A stretch of DNA of 64,000 nt from an uncultured Dorea sp. (GCA_910578455.1 CAJTQA010000002.1:1-64000); one strand, 5' to 3'. Positions 41,059-51,351 are shown, counted from the stretch's first letter. Made by a program: numbers and translations. The notes: generated by a model not told the origin, from the sequence alone.

Positions 41059-43794
41059 CTATGCCTCCCTCGTCTTTTTCTCAACCTGCCGGATGTTCCA
41101 CTCCGTGAGCACCCACATTAAGATCCCAAGCGCCGCAAGCTCTGATACCCCGAAAGGCAGAAGTTTTGCCGAGATCATCTTTATATCCTCCGCCGTGTAG
41201 ATCCGCGCGTGGAATGTAGCCAATAAAAGAGCTGTGCTAAGCCCCGCGGAGCATAGCGCCACTATAGAATAGTACACGCCCATCTCCCACCGGACGAGCT
41301 TTCTCCTTTCTTTCTTCCTCATGCCCATGCAATTTAGAAATTCCGTCCGCCTTACATTCATCTTCTTCTCCGTCATCATCTTGATTCCAAGGAGCAAAAG
41401 CTCTGCCGCAAAGAAGATGAAGATGAGGAGCTTTGCCATCGTCTTTTGCATGTTGAGCTCCGCGTCCATGCGGAACATAACATCTTTTTTCAGATAATAG
41501 CTCTTTACTTTCGCGTCATACGCCTCTTCACTCCTGTGGCGCTGACGGAAAGCGTCAAGATCCGGCTTTAAACTCTCAATCGCCGCATCATCCGCTTTAA
41601 CCACAATCAGCCTGGTCGGGCCCTGATTGAGGACTTCGGCATATTCCGCCCGCTCCTCCGGCTTAAGCACCTCCCCGTCGTAGGGATTCGTCTCTTTCCA
41701 TATATCCTTTGCCTTCTCAAAATATGTATCGGAAAATACTACAAGGTTCTCCCTCTCTCCCTGGCAGAGCGCCCCAATAAGCCCCGACACTTCCTCCCCC
41801 GCAATCCTGCGGCGTGAAAAGGATGTCCTTGGAGAATACTCGTCAACTCCGATGCACACCGGCCCCGTGTAGAGATAGGGGGTGGAGCGCAGCGACTTGT
41901 AGTCAATGGGTCTCGCCTTCGTCGCCTTATTCTGCTGGTGGACGATGTAGATACTTTCCCCCTCGTCATCCAATCCCAAAGACTTCTCTATGTAATCCGG
42001 GTCCTGCGCTTTTTTCAGGGCATGGAATGTGGATTCTGAAATCCCGATATTCTGGCTGCGTATCGCCGACATCTCATTATTTTCCGACCGCTCCGTAGCA
42101 TCCGTTCCCGACACCCGAAACATGGGATAATCCAGGGTTTCAACCCCTGCCGTCTGCCGCATCTTTTCAAGAAGTTCCATATCCTCTCCGTCCTCTGCGC
42201 TGGCGCACATCACCAGGTCATAAGGAAAGAGGGCGTCCTTGTCCGTCACCAGCGAGACGGAAAACAACTGTACGGAAAATACAGCCAGTATGCACACCTG
42301 CAGCACGCACAGGCCGAACATATACCACACCGCGCTGCGGGATTTATGGTAAAACGGGTGCTGGCGCAAAAGCTTTGAGAGCGCCCCTTTTTTCTTTCTC
42401 ACATGGACAAGATACCCGGATATGCCGAATCTCAGCACTAAATACAGCCCCGCCAGGCATCCGCCAAGAATCTGTATATTTTCAAAATTCCCGTTCATCC
42501 CGTACCAGTAGACCATGAGAGCGCAAAGGCCCAGACCCGCCGCCGTGACTACGATATGAAACTTCCGCGGCATCCGCTCTTTCATCACCTGTAAGTCCAG
42601 AGAGCTCCCCATGCGGAATCCCACAAACAAGTCATGGGTCACGAAAAAGGTCACCAGGTAGATGACAAGCATCACTGCCACCGCCTTCAAAAGAAGGAGC
42701 GGCGATAAGAAACTGCCCTCGATGCCCCCGATATTTTTCTGGAACACCGCAATAAGGACCGTACCGGCCACGCCCCCTATGACCAGAGACAGTATGGTTC
42801 CGATGCCAAGCTCAAGCCCCATGCAGAAGTACATCGTCTTCCTTCGGATTCCAAGCGTCTTGAACACCCCGTACTCCGGAATCCGTTTCCGCAGGTAATA
42901 AAGGAGCAGAAGGACGAGCATAAATAATCCTACCGCCCCAAGCTCCACAATACTCTTAAGCAGAACCTCCCCTGCCCCGGAAGGGATGCCTGACTGCGGG
43001 AGCTCTTTTGCCCCTCCCTCTACGGTCACTTCCCACTCTCCCAAATCCGTCATCGTCATCTTAGCAGTTGTTCCCTCCTGTGACGTCAGTTTCTGCATCC
43101 CAAAGCCGGTCAGCACAAACCCGAACACAAGAGCGTTGCACACAAGCAGCACCGTGTAATCCTTAAGATTTCGCCGGAAATTCTTCCAGATCACCCGGTA
43201 GAAAAGCTTTTTGTACTTTCCCGGGAAATAAAGCCTTTCTTTGCGCTCCTCCTTTTCCCGCCGCTCCTTTTCATGGTATTCATCCGCCTCGGTGACTGTC
43301 ACATCCCAGTTCTCAATCACCTTCCGCCCGATGAACTCCACCGCCGCAACTACCATAAAAGCGCCAATGCAAAGTATGCCCTCTGTATAGTTGCTGCAAA
43401 AGTCCAGCATCATATAGGGTGTCGTCCCAGCATAAAGAACCGCTATGGCAGTAAGGAGCGACATAATATTGATATTCCAGTTCTTCCGGGCAAACACTGT
43501 GGCCAGATAAAAAATCCCAACCAGCACAAAGAAAGCAAAAATCCCCAGATTGACCTTCACTCCTATCTCATAGAGGACATTTGGCTCAATCCCTGCCTGC
43601 TGCACGAGAGAGTCAATCCCGTCCCTTTTAAACTTCAGGGCAAAAGTCACTACAGAATACTTCTTCTCCCCCACCATCATCCACGGGTAGCCAAGCGCCG
43701 CAAACTCCAGCATATACAAAACGACCGAGAACCTTCTCTGTATTCTCGAAAGACGTTCTGTGGACTCACCCTGTGCCTTTCTTTTTTTCCCCAT
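41059..43794 (-). CDS. FtsX-family ABC transporter permease
   Basis: A 911-residue permease. Four N-terminal helices (for example FFVLVGIFYLATVFARK) and a cytoplasmic charged stretch precede a first FtsX domain (about residues 280-400, with YLRKRIPEYGVFKTLGIRRK). A large extracellular domain of about 250 residues lies at roughly 530-780. A second FtsX set follows at the end (NVRRTEFLNCMGMRKKERRK). GGAGGTGG precedes the ATG. It works with the ATPase encoded next. The extra N-terminal helices are not part of the standard ten-helix BceB layout, so this is a related but distinct type. Confidence 0.87.
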   Translation of the reverse strand: MGKKRKAQGESTERLSRIQRRFSVVLYMLEFAALGYPWMMVGEKKYSVVTFALKFKRDGIDSLVQQAGIEPNVLYEIGVKVNLGIFAFFVLVGIFYLATVFARKNWNINIMSLLTAIAVLYAGTTPYMMLDFCSNYTEGILCIGAFMVVAAVEFIGRKVIENWDVTVTEADEYHEKERREKEERKERLYFPGKYKKLFYRVIWKNFRRNLKDYTVLLVCNALVFGFVLTGFGMQKLTSQEGTTAKMTMTDLGEWEVTVEGGAKELPQSGIPSGAGEVLLKSIVELGAVGLFMLVLLLLYYLRKRIPEYGVFKTLGIRRKTMYFCMGLELGIGTILSLVIGGVAGTVLIAVFQKNIGGIEGSFLSPLLLLKAVAVMLVIYLVTFFVTHDLFVGFRMGSSLDLQVMKERMPRKFHIVVTAAGLGLCALMVYWYGMNGNFENIQILGGCLAGLYLVLRFGISGYLVHVRKKKGALSKLLRQHPFYHKSRSAVWYMFGLCVLQVCILAVFSVQLFSVSLVTDKDALFPYDLVMCASAEDGEDMELLEKMRQTAGVETLDYPMFRVSGTDATERSENNEMSAIRSQNIGISESTFHALKKAQDPDYIEKSLGLDDEGESIYIVHQQNKATKARPIDYKSLRSTPYLYTGPVCIGVDEYSPRTSFSRRRIAGEEVSGLIGALCQGERENLVVFSDTYFEKAKDIWKETNPYDGEVLKPEERAEYAEVLNQGPTRLIVVKADDAAIESLKPDLDAFRQRHRSEEAYDAKVKSYYLKKDVMFRMDAELNMQKTMAKLLIFIFFAAELLLLGIKMMTEKKMNVRRTEFLNCMGMRKKERRKLVRWEMGVYYSIVALCSAGLSTALLLATFHARIYTAEDIKMISAKLLPFGVSELAALGILMWVLTEWNIRQVEKKTREA

Positions 43795-44068
43795 TTTGTT
43801 CCACCTCCGTATACATTCCCCTGATTATTATACATTACTAAGTCCGGCCTTCCAACACTATTTTCCTGCCAAAAAAGCCGCCTTATCTCTGCCCCCTACC
43901 TATAAGAGTGAAAAAAACATTTTCGTTACAAATTTTTTTAAATTTTTTTCTTCTCCCCGCTCCCCCTGCCCATTGGCAAATTGCTGCCAATATTTTGTAC
44001 TTTAGTCTATAAATATTTAATCAAAAGTGTTATAATTTTCCTATAATCATGTTAGGAGGTTTTTTATT

Positions 44069-45856
44069 ATGAATGTAACAGAAAGAGTTCAGAGGCTCCG
44101 CTCCCTCATGGCAGAGAAGGGGATCGACGCATACGTTGTCCCCACGGCGGATTTCCACCAGAGCGAGTATGTAGGGGAACATTTTAAAGCCCGGAAATTC
44201 ATCACCGGGTTCAGCGGCTCCTACGGAACCGCAGTGATCACGAAGGACGACGGCGGCCTCTGGACAGACGGAAGGTATTTCTTCCAGGCAGAGAACCAGC
44301 TTTCCGGCAGCGGCATCCGCCTCATGAAGATGTTCGTGGGCGATACCCCGTCCATCACTGAATACTTGCAGGCAAATATCCCGGAAGGCGGCGCTGTGGG
44401 CTTTGACGGCCGCGTCCTCTCCATGGGCGAGGGCCAGGAGTACGAGGAGGCGCTGTCTGCAAAAAATATCCGCATCCATTACTCGGACGACCTTATCGAC
44501 GCCATCTGGGAAGACCGCCCCTCACTGTCAAAGAAACCGGCGTTCTTTTTGGAGGAGAAATACTCCGGCGAAAGCTCCGCCTCAAAGCTTGCCCGGGTGA
44601 GAAAAGCCATGGCAGAAAAGGGCGCAGACTCCCACATCATCGCCTCTCTGGATGATGTGTGCTGGCTCCTTAACATCCGCGGGGATGACGTGGACTTCTT
44701 CCCGCTCCTTCTGTCCTACGCCGTCGTTACCATGGACAAGGCAGAGCTTTACGTGGACAGCTCCAAGCTGGATGACAGAATCCGTGAGGAGCTTTCGAAA
44801 AACAATGTATCTGTCCACCCCTACAACGACATTTACGAGGACATCAAGAGCTTAAGCCCGGACAGCACCACCATGATCGACCCTATGAAGATGAACTACG
44901 CCCTCTATAAGAACATCCCATGCAAGATCGTGGAGGCTGCCAACCCGACGATTCTTATGAAAGCCATGAAAAATGACGTGGAGCTTGAGAATGTCAAAGA
45001 GGCTCACATTAAGGACGGCATCGCCATCACGAAATTCATGTACTGGATAAAGAACCGCTACGACAAAGAACCTATCACCGAGCTAAGCTCCGCCGCTAAA
45101 TTAACAGAACTGCGCTCTGCCCAGGAAGGCTACATCAGCGACAGCTTTGAACCGCTCTGCGCTTTCGCAGACCATGCGGCCATGATGCATTACTCCCCCT
45201 CCGAGGAGACAGACGTGCAGTTAAAGTCCGGCGCATTTTTCTTGAACGACACCGGCGGCGGATACTATGAAGGCTCCACAGACATTACCAGAACTTTCGT
45301 CTTAGGCTCCGTAGACCAGCAGATGAAGAAATATTTTACCGCCGTTGTGCGCGCTATGATGCGCCTATCCCGGGCAAGGTTCCTCTACGGCTGCTACGGC
45401 TACAACCTTGACGTGCTGGCAAGAGGCCCCATCTGGGATCTTGACCTTGACTACCAGTGCGGCACCGGACACGGCGTCGGGTACTTAGGGAACATCCATG
45501 AGGCTCCCACCGGATTCCGCTGGTACGTTGTTCCAAGCAAGAACGAGCACCATCAGCTTGAGGAAGGCATGGTCATCACCGACGAGCCGGGCATCTACGA
45601 GGACGGCCAGTTCGGCATCCGTATCGAAAATGAGTTTATCGTGCGGAAAGGCACAAAGAACAAATACGGCCAGTTCATGTACTTCGAGACCGTGACCTTC
45701 GCCCCCATCGACCTTGACGGCATCGACCCGGAGGAGATGAGCCGCGACGAGAGGGAATGGCTGAATAACTATCACAAAGACGTGTATGAAAAGATCGGCC
45801 CGCACCTTACCGATGAGGAAAGAGAGTGGCTTAAGGGCTATACACGGGCAATTTAA
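44069..45856 (+). CDS. pepP: Aminopeptidase P family protein (M24 Xaa-Pro aminopeptidase)
   Basis: A 595-residue cytoplasmic dinuclear metallopeptidase that removes N-terminal residues before proline. Two creatinase-like N-terminal domains occupy about residues 1-300. The M24 catalytic domain has metal ligands in FLNDTGGGYYEGSTDITRTF, CGTGHGVGYLGNIHE, VITDEPGIYEDGQFG and RIENEFIV. GGAGG lies ten bases before the ATG. A TATAAT at 44031-44036 is a likely -10 box with no good -35. The 274 bases before it hold no other gene. A terminator follows at once. Confidence 0.93.
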   Translation: MNVTERVQRLRSLMAEKGIDAYVVPTADFHQSEYVGEHFKARKFITGFSGSYGTAVITKDDGGLWTDGRYFFQAENQLSGSGIRLMKMFVGDTPSITEYLQANIPEGGAVGFDGRVLSMGEGQEYEEALSAKNIRIHYSDDLIDAIWEDRPSLSKKPAFFLEEKYSGESSASKLARVRKAMAEKGADSHIIASLDDVCWLLNIRGDDVDFFPLLLSYAVVTMDKAELYVDSSKLDDRIREELSKNNVSVHPYNDIYEDIKSLSPDSTTMIDPMKMNYALYKNIPCKIVEAANPTILMKAMKNDVELENVKEAHIKDGIAITKFMYWIKNRYDKEPITELSSAAKLTELRSAQEGYISDSFEPLCAFADHAAMMHYSPSEETDVQLKSGAFFLNDTGGGYYEGSTDITRTFVLGSVDQQMKKYFTAVVRAMMRLSRARFLYGCYGYNLDVLARGPIWDLDLDYQCGTGHGVGYLGNIHEAPTGFRWYVVPSKNEHHQLEEGMVITDEPGIYEDGQFGIRIENEFIVRKGTKNKYGQFMYFETVTFAPIDLDGIDPEEMSRDEREWLNNYHKDVYEKIGPHLTDEEREWLKGYTRAI

Positions 45857-45866
45857 TTGTCAGGCA

Positions 45867-45908
45867 GGGCAGCTTTTGAGGATTTTTCGGGGCTGCCCCT
45901 TTTTTTTC
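45867..45908 (+). terminator. Intrinsic terminator of pepP
   Basis: GGGCAGC and GCTGCCC arms enclose an 18-base loop and are followed, after one C, by nine T. Confidence 0.85.
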
Positions 45909-46017
45909 GAATTCCTCTGCAAAATTTTTTGAAAACCGCCCGAACCGGGCATTGATACAAGTTAATACATGACATAGAAGGCAAATACCCTGTCTGAGGA
46001 TATCTGCCGTTTGATAC

Positions 46018-46050
46018 TTCTGATTCGATTGATTCTTCTGATTCAGTTAA
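46018..46050. repeat. Two-copy imperfect tandem repeat
   Basis: TTCTGATTCGATTGA (46018-46032) and TTCTGATTCAGTTAA (46036-46050) recur with an 18-base period just after the Rpn nuclease gene. I see no known function. Confidence 0.45.
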
Positions 46051-46071
46051 TTCTTATAGATTGCTGTACAA

Positions 46072-46923
46072 TTACTGCATCTGTTCCATAAACTGGTGGA
46101 TGGACTCGGCCTTTGCCGCCGCTTTGAGCCATGATCTGAGCTTGCTTAGAGATGTTTCTTCTTCAATCATAACCCTTAAATCATCCGGCACTTCTCCTAA
46201 ATCTTCCAGCAGATCAAGAATGCCTTCCATCTTTCCTTCTGCCTTTCCCTCATTGCGTTCCGTCTTCAGCAGTTCTTCCAACAGCATATAGCGTTCCTCC
46301 ATCTTCCTGCTTTCCTTAACTTTCCTGACATTCTCCTGAAGTCTTTTTACAAAATCATCCTCAAAGTCTTCTGTACTTTTATTAAGGTCTGCTTTTACAT
46401 ACTTTAAAAACTTCACCAGTTCTTTTGGAACTTCATCATTGTTCTTCCCTTCGGTACTCAGATATACGGTACAGCTCCCGTCTCCAAGCTCCAGCGGCAG
46501 ATCTTCTCTGCAATAGTTGCTGAAACTGTACCGATACTTTTTTCTCCCGCAGGGGTCATAGTCACAGATAAAGATAACATAACTGTCCGGCAGCTCGGAA
46601 TAACTAATATTGCTTAACAGCAGCTCCATGTCAATCTGGCTGTGGTAGTACCGGCTCCTCCTGGGAAGGCTGTCATCCTTGCTCACCTGCATCTCTACAT
46701 TGTAGCGGGTGTGGCTGTCATCCTTCGCATAGACATCAAGACGGACTCCCCGGTATTCCGGATTGTAGATCAGGCTGTGCTCCTTGCTGACCCTGACTTT
46801 CTCAATAGGAAATCCAAGTACCATCTCCAAAAATTCCCGGCACATTTCCTCATCGGCCATCACTGCGCCGAACATAAAGTTATCCTTGATAGTAAGTTCC
46901 TGTAATCGTTTCTTTCTTCTCAT
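46072..46923 (-). CDS. Rpn family PD-(D/E)XK nuclease (recombination-promoting nuclease/putative transposase)
   Basis: A 283-residue Rpn-family protein. The N-terminal PD-(D/E)XK domain opens with LTIKDNFMFGAVMADEEM. Catalytic-site candidates are RLDVYAKDD and YNVEMQVSKD, matching D and ExQ of the fold. The C-terminal third is a charged helical segment (NEGKAEGKMEGILDLLE) typical of the family. ATG 46923 is preceded by GGAGG at six bases. Rpn proteins promote recA-independent recombination and often spread as multicopy families; no terminal repeats are visible here. It is not linked to a partner gene. Confidence 0.85.
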   Translation of the reverse strand: MRRKKRLQELTIKDNFMFGAVMADEEMCREFLEMVLGFPIEKVRVSKEHSLIYNPEYRGVRLDVYAKDDSHTRYNVEMQVSKDDSLPRRSRYYHSQIDMELLLSNISYSELPDSYVIFICDYDPCGRKKYRYSFSNYCREDLPLELGDGSCTVYLSTEGKNNDEVPKELVKFLKYVKADLNKSTEDFEDDFVKRLQENVRKVKESRKMEERYMLLEELLKTERNEGKAEGKMEGILDLLEDLGEVPDDLRVMIEEETSLSKLRSWLKAAAKAESIHQFMEQMQ

Positions 46924-46997
46924 CTCGTTCCTCCGTTTCTTACAGAGGAATTCTAAAACAAGTATAACACACCCCGATTTTACTTTCAATCAAATTT

Positions 46998-48344
46998 TCA
47001 GCGGACTCCTTGAATCTTCGCCTCATTCTCACTGCTGCTGCCGGAACCGACTGCCATATTTCCACTTCCGCCCTCACCTTCCCCGTCGTAAATGCCCGGC
47101 ACTTCGCCTCCGCTGCCCTTCCCGGCTGCATCCTGGGGCCCGCCCGCCCCTGACTGCTCGGCATTTTTCTGCAGGATACGCAATAGCCACCGCCCGGAAT
47201 CGCTTAAGTCATCCTCCGTAAAGCCCGATGCCTTTTCTACCCCGCTGCCGATGACCGCAGAGGTTTCTTCCTTATTAGACAGATTCCACGCCACGTAGCT
47301 TACCTTATACTGGTCCATAAGCTGCACCCACGCCTTGGCCTGCACCTTATCGAGTCCGCCGTTTCCGCTGGCGTCGCAGATGCCGTACTCCGAGACAAAC
47401 ACCGGAAGTCCTGCGTCGATGGCCTTTGCCATAGTATTTCTCAGCGCGCCCGTATGAGTCGCCGCGTAAAAATGCAGCGTGTACATCACATTGCCGTATC
47501 CGGCGATCGGGTCTGCCGCCGCCTGCCCTGCCTCCTGGCACCAGTTCGGCGTTCCCACCAGGATCACCGCATCCGGGGCGCCGGCGCGGATAACCGGGAT
47601 GACTTCCTCGGCGTAAGCCTTAATCTCGCCCCAGGACGTGCCGCCGTTTGGCTCATTGCATATCTCGTAGAGTACATTTTCATAGTCTGAAAGCTCCCTT
47701 GACATCTCCCCGAAAAAGGAAAGCGCCTCTTCTTTATACTGATTCGGGTTATTGTCCGATAAGATATGCCAGTCCACAATAACATAAAGGTCCTGCGCCG
47801 CCGCGTAGCTGACGCCCCTTTTTACCAGCTCCTTTAAGCTCTCCTTGTCACCGTCCGTACAGTACCCGCCTGACTCCGCCGTGTACATGGCAAGGCGGAC
47901 GACGTTGGCTTTCCACTCCTGCCTAAGCTCCCTGAAAAGATCCTCATTGACATACTGAGGAAACCATGCAAGGCCGTGGGTGCTGACACCCCTTAGCTGC
48001 ACAGCATTTCCATTTTTATCCACAAGCTGAGTGCCCTTAACGGAAAGCTTACCGCAGACGGACGGAGCGGCGATACCTTCCTCCGCCCTGTTTCCGGTGC
48101 CTTCGCCCGGCTGGCTGCTCATGCCATCTTCCCTTAAAGCATTATCACCCGAAGTTTTGCCGTCAGGCATCTGGCCCTCCGAAGAGCCATCGTCCTTAGA
48201 CTGGCCACCTGAACCCCCGTCCGGCCTTTCCGTAAAACTCCCGCTTTGCTCCTGCCCACCGGATTTCCCGCAGGCAGAAAGGCAAAGGATATTCAGCAAT
48301 AACAGACAACCCGCTGTCAAAATTATTTTCCCATATTTCTTCAT
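46998..48344 (-). CDS. GH5 (subfamily 2-like) endo-beta-1,4-glucanase lipoprotein
   Basis: A 448-residue surface endoglucanase. The signal peptide ends at lipobox LSAC. About 70 residues of Gly/Ser/Asp-rich linker follow. The catalytic barrel covers roughly residues 95-390 with LRGVSTHGLAWFPQYVNED, YVIVDWHILSDNNPN, the acid/base glutamate in LYEICNEPNGG and the nucleophile in VFVSEYGICD. A second low-complexity tail ends the protein. ATG 48344 has GGTGGAG four bases upstream. The motifs match the Bacillus Cel5-type glucanases better than GH5 mannanases. It ends the minus-strand glycan cluster but may be independent. Confidence 0.88.
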   Translation of the reverse strand: MKKYGKIILTAGCLLLLNILCLSACGKSGGQEQSGSFTERPDGGSGGQSKDDGSSEGQMPDGKTSGDNALREDGMSSQPGEGTGNRAEEGIAAPSVCGKLSVKGTQLVDKNGNAVQLRGVSTHGLAWFPQYVNEDLFRELRQEWKANVVRLAMYTAESGGYCTDGDKESLKELVKRGVSYAAAQDLYVIVDWHILSDNNPNQYKEEALSFFGEMSRELSDYENVLYEICNEPNGGTSWGEIKAYAEEVIPVIRAGAPDAVILVGTPNWCQEAGQAAADPIAGYGNVMYTLHFYAATHTGALRNTMAKAIDAGLPVFVSEYGICDASGNGGLDKVQAKAWVQLMDQYKVSYVAWNLSNKEETSAVIGSGVEKASGFTEDDLSDSGRWLLRILQKNAEQSGAGGPQDAAGKGSGGEVPGIYDGEGEGGSGNMAVGSGSSSENEAKIQGVR

Positions 48345-48378
48345 TCTTCTCCACCAATTCACGATTTTCTGCCGGATA

Positions 48379-48870
48379 TCATTTTTTCCTAAGCTCCATC
48401 TCATCACCCATCTGCGTAAAGCCGTATTTCTCATACAGCGGCCGCCCCATCCGTGTCGCCTCCAAAGAAATGGCGTCAATGCCTCTGTCCGCTGCATCCC
48501 TCACAAGCAGATCCAGCATATGATAAGCGATTCCTCTCCTCCTATACTCCGGCCTCGTATACATATTCATAATATACGCCTTATTGCCGCTGGGATTGTG
48601 GTATGTAGGCATAACCTGGAAATAGCTGACGCCGCCTGCCCCTGCAAATTGCTCCCCGTCCAACGCCAGGTATGCCGTATGGGTACCCTCACATAATGCC
48701 CTTTGATAGTAACGGTACGACTGTTCCCTGACTTCGCTCATGTCCGCATCCCCGGACAGACAGTTCGCCGCCCGTAGCACTTCAACTCTCGTCTCCGTCA
48801 ACAGCTCCAGATCCTCAATAGACGCTTTCCGATAAGTCAGCGCTTTCTCCTTTCCCTCACCGGATATCAT
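48379..48870 (-). CDS. GNAT family N-acetyltransferase
   Basis: A 163-residue acetyltransferase fold. The acetyl-CoA loop is visible as MYTRPEYRRRGIAYHMLDLL near residue 105 (RRxGxA), and the C-terminal strand has ATRMGRPLYEKYGFTQMGDE. The substrate cannot be told from sequence. The gene overlaps the start region of the beta-mannosidase stop by 14 bases, so it belongs to the same transcript. Conserved linkage with the mannosidase is unproven. Confidence 0.85.
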   Translation of the reverse strand: MISGEGKEKALTYRKASIEDLELLTETRVEVLRAANCLSGDADMSEVREQSYRYYQRALCEGTHTAYLALDGEQFAGAGGVSYFQVMPTYHNPSGNKAYIMNMYTRPEYRRRGIAYHMLDLLVRDAADRGIDAISLEATRMGRPLYEKYGFTQMGDEMELRKK

Positions 48871-51337
48871 ACACGCTCCTCACTTTCACGCCCTCTGCCT
48901 TACCCGATACAATCTTCACCCGTTTTTCCCCTCCGTTTAAGTCAAAATAGTTATCGGACAGAACAAAATCCTCCGCCTCATTTTGTATCTCCACGCTTTT
49001 TGCGTAAGCCGCCGCCGACACGACGATCTCATCGCCTTCTGTCCGCCAGGAAAGCTCAGGGTCTTCATACCGGAAATATTTCGGATAGGAAAAGATGACC
49101 GTTCCCTCAGAGACAACCTCCCCTTCCTTCTTAAGCTCATAGCTTACGTACTCGGAAAACACATCAATTTCCGGCAGCATCACTTTGTCAAGCCACACGC
49201 TTGTAAGCGCCGGAACACAAAGTTCCGTTACGCCTCCGTGGCGGAGGACTTTCGCCTTCCCGTTCCGGACAGCCCAGGACACCTGCACCTTCTGCTCCTC
49301 TCTCGTTTCGTTTGCCACGTTCAGGCGGATGGATTTTTCAAACGTAAAATGCTCCCGGTTCATATCCGCCTCCTGGGTCATCATCCCCTCCTCCTCGCAG
49401 GAGAGAAGTAGAGGCGCAAAAAACCGTTTCTCTGCGTAGTGCAGCGCCTTCCACCTGCCGCAGTAGTCGATGGACGACCAGGAGATTACCGGCCAGCAGT
49501 CATTGAGCTGCCAGACGATGGCGCCCATGCACCGCCCCCTATTCCTGCGGAAATGCTCCACCCCGTACCGGATGGCGTCCGCCTGCAAAAGCTGAGACGC
49601 ATAGATTAAAGTGTCAAAATCCGTCGGGTAGAGGTAGACTTGCTGCAGGTAATTCATGATCTTGCCGTTGGCGCCGTACTGCCTCTGGTGCTTTTCCATC
49701 ACATAGGAAAAAAGGTTCATATCCTTTGGGTCATCCGTAAAAGTCTCGATGGTCTTCTTCGCCGGCAGCGATTGGAACCCGAATTCCGACGCGTAGCGGA
49801 AGAAATATTTCCGGTACACGGAAAAAGGACGGTTGCCATGCCACACTTCCCAGTAATGCACATCGCCCCGGTCAGGGCTGTTGGGCTCGTCGAAAGCACC
49901 GCCGGAAGACGGGCTCGCCGGCCAGTAAAAGGTCTGGGGGTCGTGTTCAGCCAAGACCTCCGGGATCAGCTGCTCATACATCAGAATATAATCCCGCACC
50001 TCCGTTTTCTTCGTCACCCAGTGGTGCCCCTCCTCCACAAACATCTCCATCTCATTGTTGCCGCACCAGAGGGCTAAGGATGCGTGGTGGCGCAGGCGCT
50101 TTATATTGTCGATAAATTCCTGCCGGATGTTCGCCTTAAACTCCGGCGTCAGCTCATAGACCGCGCAGGCGAACATAAAATCCTGCCACACCATAAGCCC
50201 AAGCTCGTCGCAGATATCGTAAAACCAGTCGTCTGGGTAATACCCCCCGCCCCACACGCGGACGGCGTTGTAGTTAGCCGCCACGCACTGGGTAAGAAGT
50301 TTCCTCGTAGTCTCCGGCGCCACCCTTCCCAATAAATGGTCCTCCGGGATATAATCCGCCCCCATGGCAAACACCGACACGCCGTTCACCTCGTGGGCAA
50401 AGCTCTCCCCCCACTCATCTTTCTCTGCTCTTACCGTCATCCTCCGAAGGCCGATTCTTTTCTCCCACACGTCAAGGTGCTCCCCGCCCAGGAAAAGCTC
50501 CACCTTCACAGTATAAAGCGGCTGCTCCCCGTAGCCGTTGGGCCACCAGAGCATCGGACGTTCGACGGTAATCTCCCTGGGGGAATCCGTATACTGGCAG
50601 ACCGCCCCGTCAGGAGCCGTGATTTCCACCGTATAATATCTCTTCTCCGGCGCTGTCCTCTCCGTCTCGCCAGCACCGTGCAGGCTGTATGAAACCGCAT
50701 CCCTCTCCTCCACCTCTATCTGAAGGGTGCACTTCCCCTCCTCATGCTCCTGCCGGATATAGACGCTGTCTATCCGCGCCCCTTTTACCCCAAGGAGAGA
50801 TACCTCCCGGAAGATTCCCGAGTCGGGAAGGTGCGCCCCCCAGTCCCAGCCGAACATGCAGTGGGCTTTCCGCATATGCACGAACCCGTCCATAGCGTCC
50901 TCCGACCCAAGGGTGCGGCATTTGGCGAACTCTTCCCGGATATGCTTAAGGGGCGAATAAAGCACTGCTTTAAGCAGGTTTCCCTTTTCTCTCAAGGCCC
51001 CGGTCACATCATACTCCCAGACACGGTGCATATTGTCCGCCTTCCCGATGCACTTTCCGTTTAAAAATATATCCGCAATGGTGTCGATTCCGTCAAAATG
51101 CAGCAGCACCTTATCCTGGGGAAAAAGCTCTGCCTCCGCGTCAAAGACAGTCTCATACTCGTAATCCTCCTCCATGAGGGGAAGGGCGCGTATCTCATTG
51201 TCCTTCCAGAAGGGGTCCTCCATCTCCCCGTTCCGCAGCAAATCCGTATACACCGTTCCCGGCACTACCGCCGGACGGGCGGCCTTATCGCCTGCCCGTC
51301 TCATCTGCCAGTTTTCCTTTAATATCTGCCGAATCAT
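48857..51337 (-). CDS. GH2 beta-mannosidase
   Basis: An 826-residue intracellular enzyme that removes beta-mannose from the ends of manno-oligosaccharides. It has the N-terminal jelly-roll (VVPGTVYTDLLRNGEMEDPFW and CMFGWDWGAHLPDSGIFREV), an Ig-like domain, and the barrel with acid/base in LALWCGNNEMEMF near residue 425 and nucleophile in YASEFGFQSLP near 520. These are the beta-mannosidase versions of the GH2 motifs. There is no signal peptide, so the substrate must be imported. It follows the isomerase gene by 14 bases. Confidence 0.93.
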   Translation of the reverse strand: MIRQILKENWQMRRAGDKAARPAVVPGTVYTDLLRNGEMEDPFWKDNEIRALPLMEEDYEYETVFDAEAELFPQDKVLLHFDGIDTIADIFLNGKCIGKADNMHRVWEYDVTGALREKGNLLKAVLYSPLKHIREEFAKCRTLGSEDAMDGFVHMRKAHCMFGWDWGAHLPDSGIFREVSLLGVKGARIDSVYIRQEHEEGKCTLQIEVEERDAVSYSLHGAGETERTAPEKRYYTVEITAPDGAVCQYTDSPREITVERPMLWWPNGYGEQPLYTVKVELFLGGEHLDVWEKRIGLRRMTVRAEKDEWGESFAHEVNGVSVFAMGADYIPEDHLLGRVAPETTRKLLTQCVAANYNAVRVWGGGYYPDDWFYDICDELGLMVWQDFMFACAVYELTPEFKANIRQEFIDNIKRLRHHASLALWCGNNEMEMFVEEGHHWVTKKTEVRDYILMYEQLIPEVLAEHDPQTFYWPASPSSGGAFDEPNSPDRGDVHYWEVWHGNRPFSVYRKYFFRYASEFGFQSLPAKKTIETFTDDPKDMNLFSYVMEKHQRQYGANGKIMNYLQQVYLYPTDFDTLIYASQLLQADAIRYGVEHFRRNRGRCMGAIVWQLNDCWPVISWSSIDYCGRWKALHYAEKRFFAPLLLSCEEEGMMTQEADMNREHFTFEKSIRLNVANETREEQKVQVSWAVRNGKAKVLRHGGVTELCVPALTSVWLDKVMLPEIDVFSEYVSYELKKEGEVVSEGTVIFSYPKYFRYEDPELSWRTEGDEIVVSAAAYAKSVEIQNEAEDFVLSDNYFDLNGGEKRVKIVSGKAEGVKVRSVYDIR

Positions 51338-51351
51338 CCTTATCTTCCTCC

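Noticed and set aside
41059..43794. Bce-type antimicrobial peptide sensor-exporter
   Set aside because: The four extra N-terminal helices and the absence of a neighbouring histidine kinase/response regulator do not fit the standard BceAB layout.
46998..48344. GH5 enzyme as an endo-mannanase of the mannose cluster
   Set aside because: The motifs around both catalytic glutamates and the WHILSDNNPN segment fit GH5_2 endoglucanases; proximity alone does not make it a mannanase.
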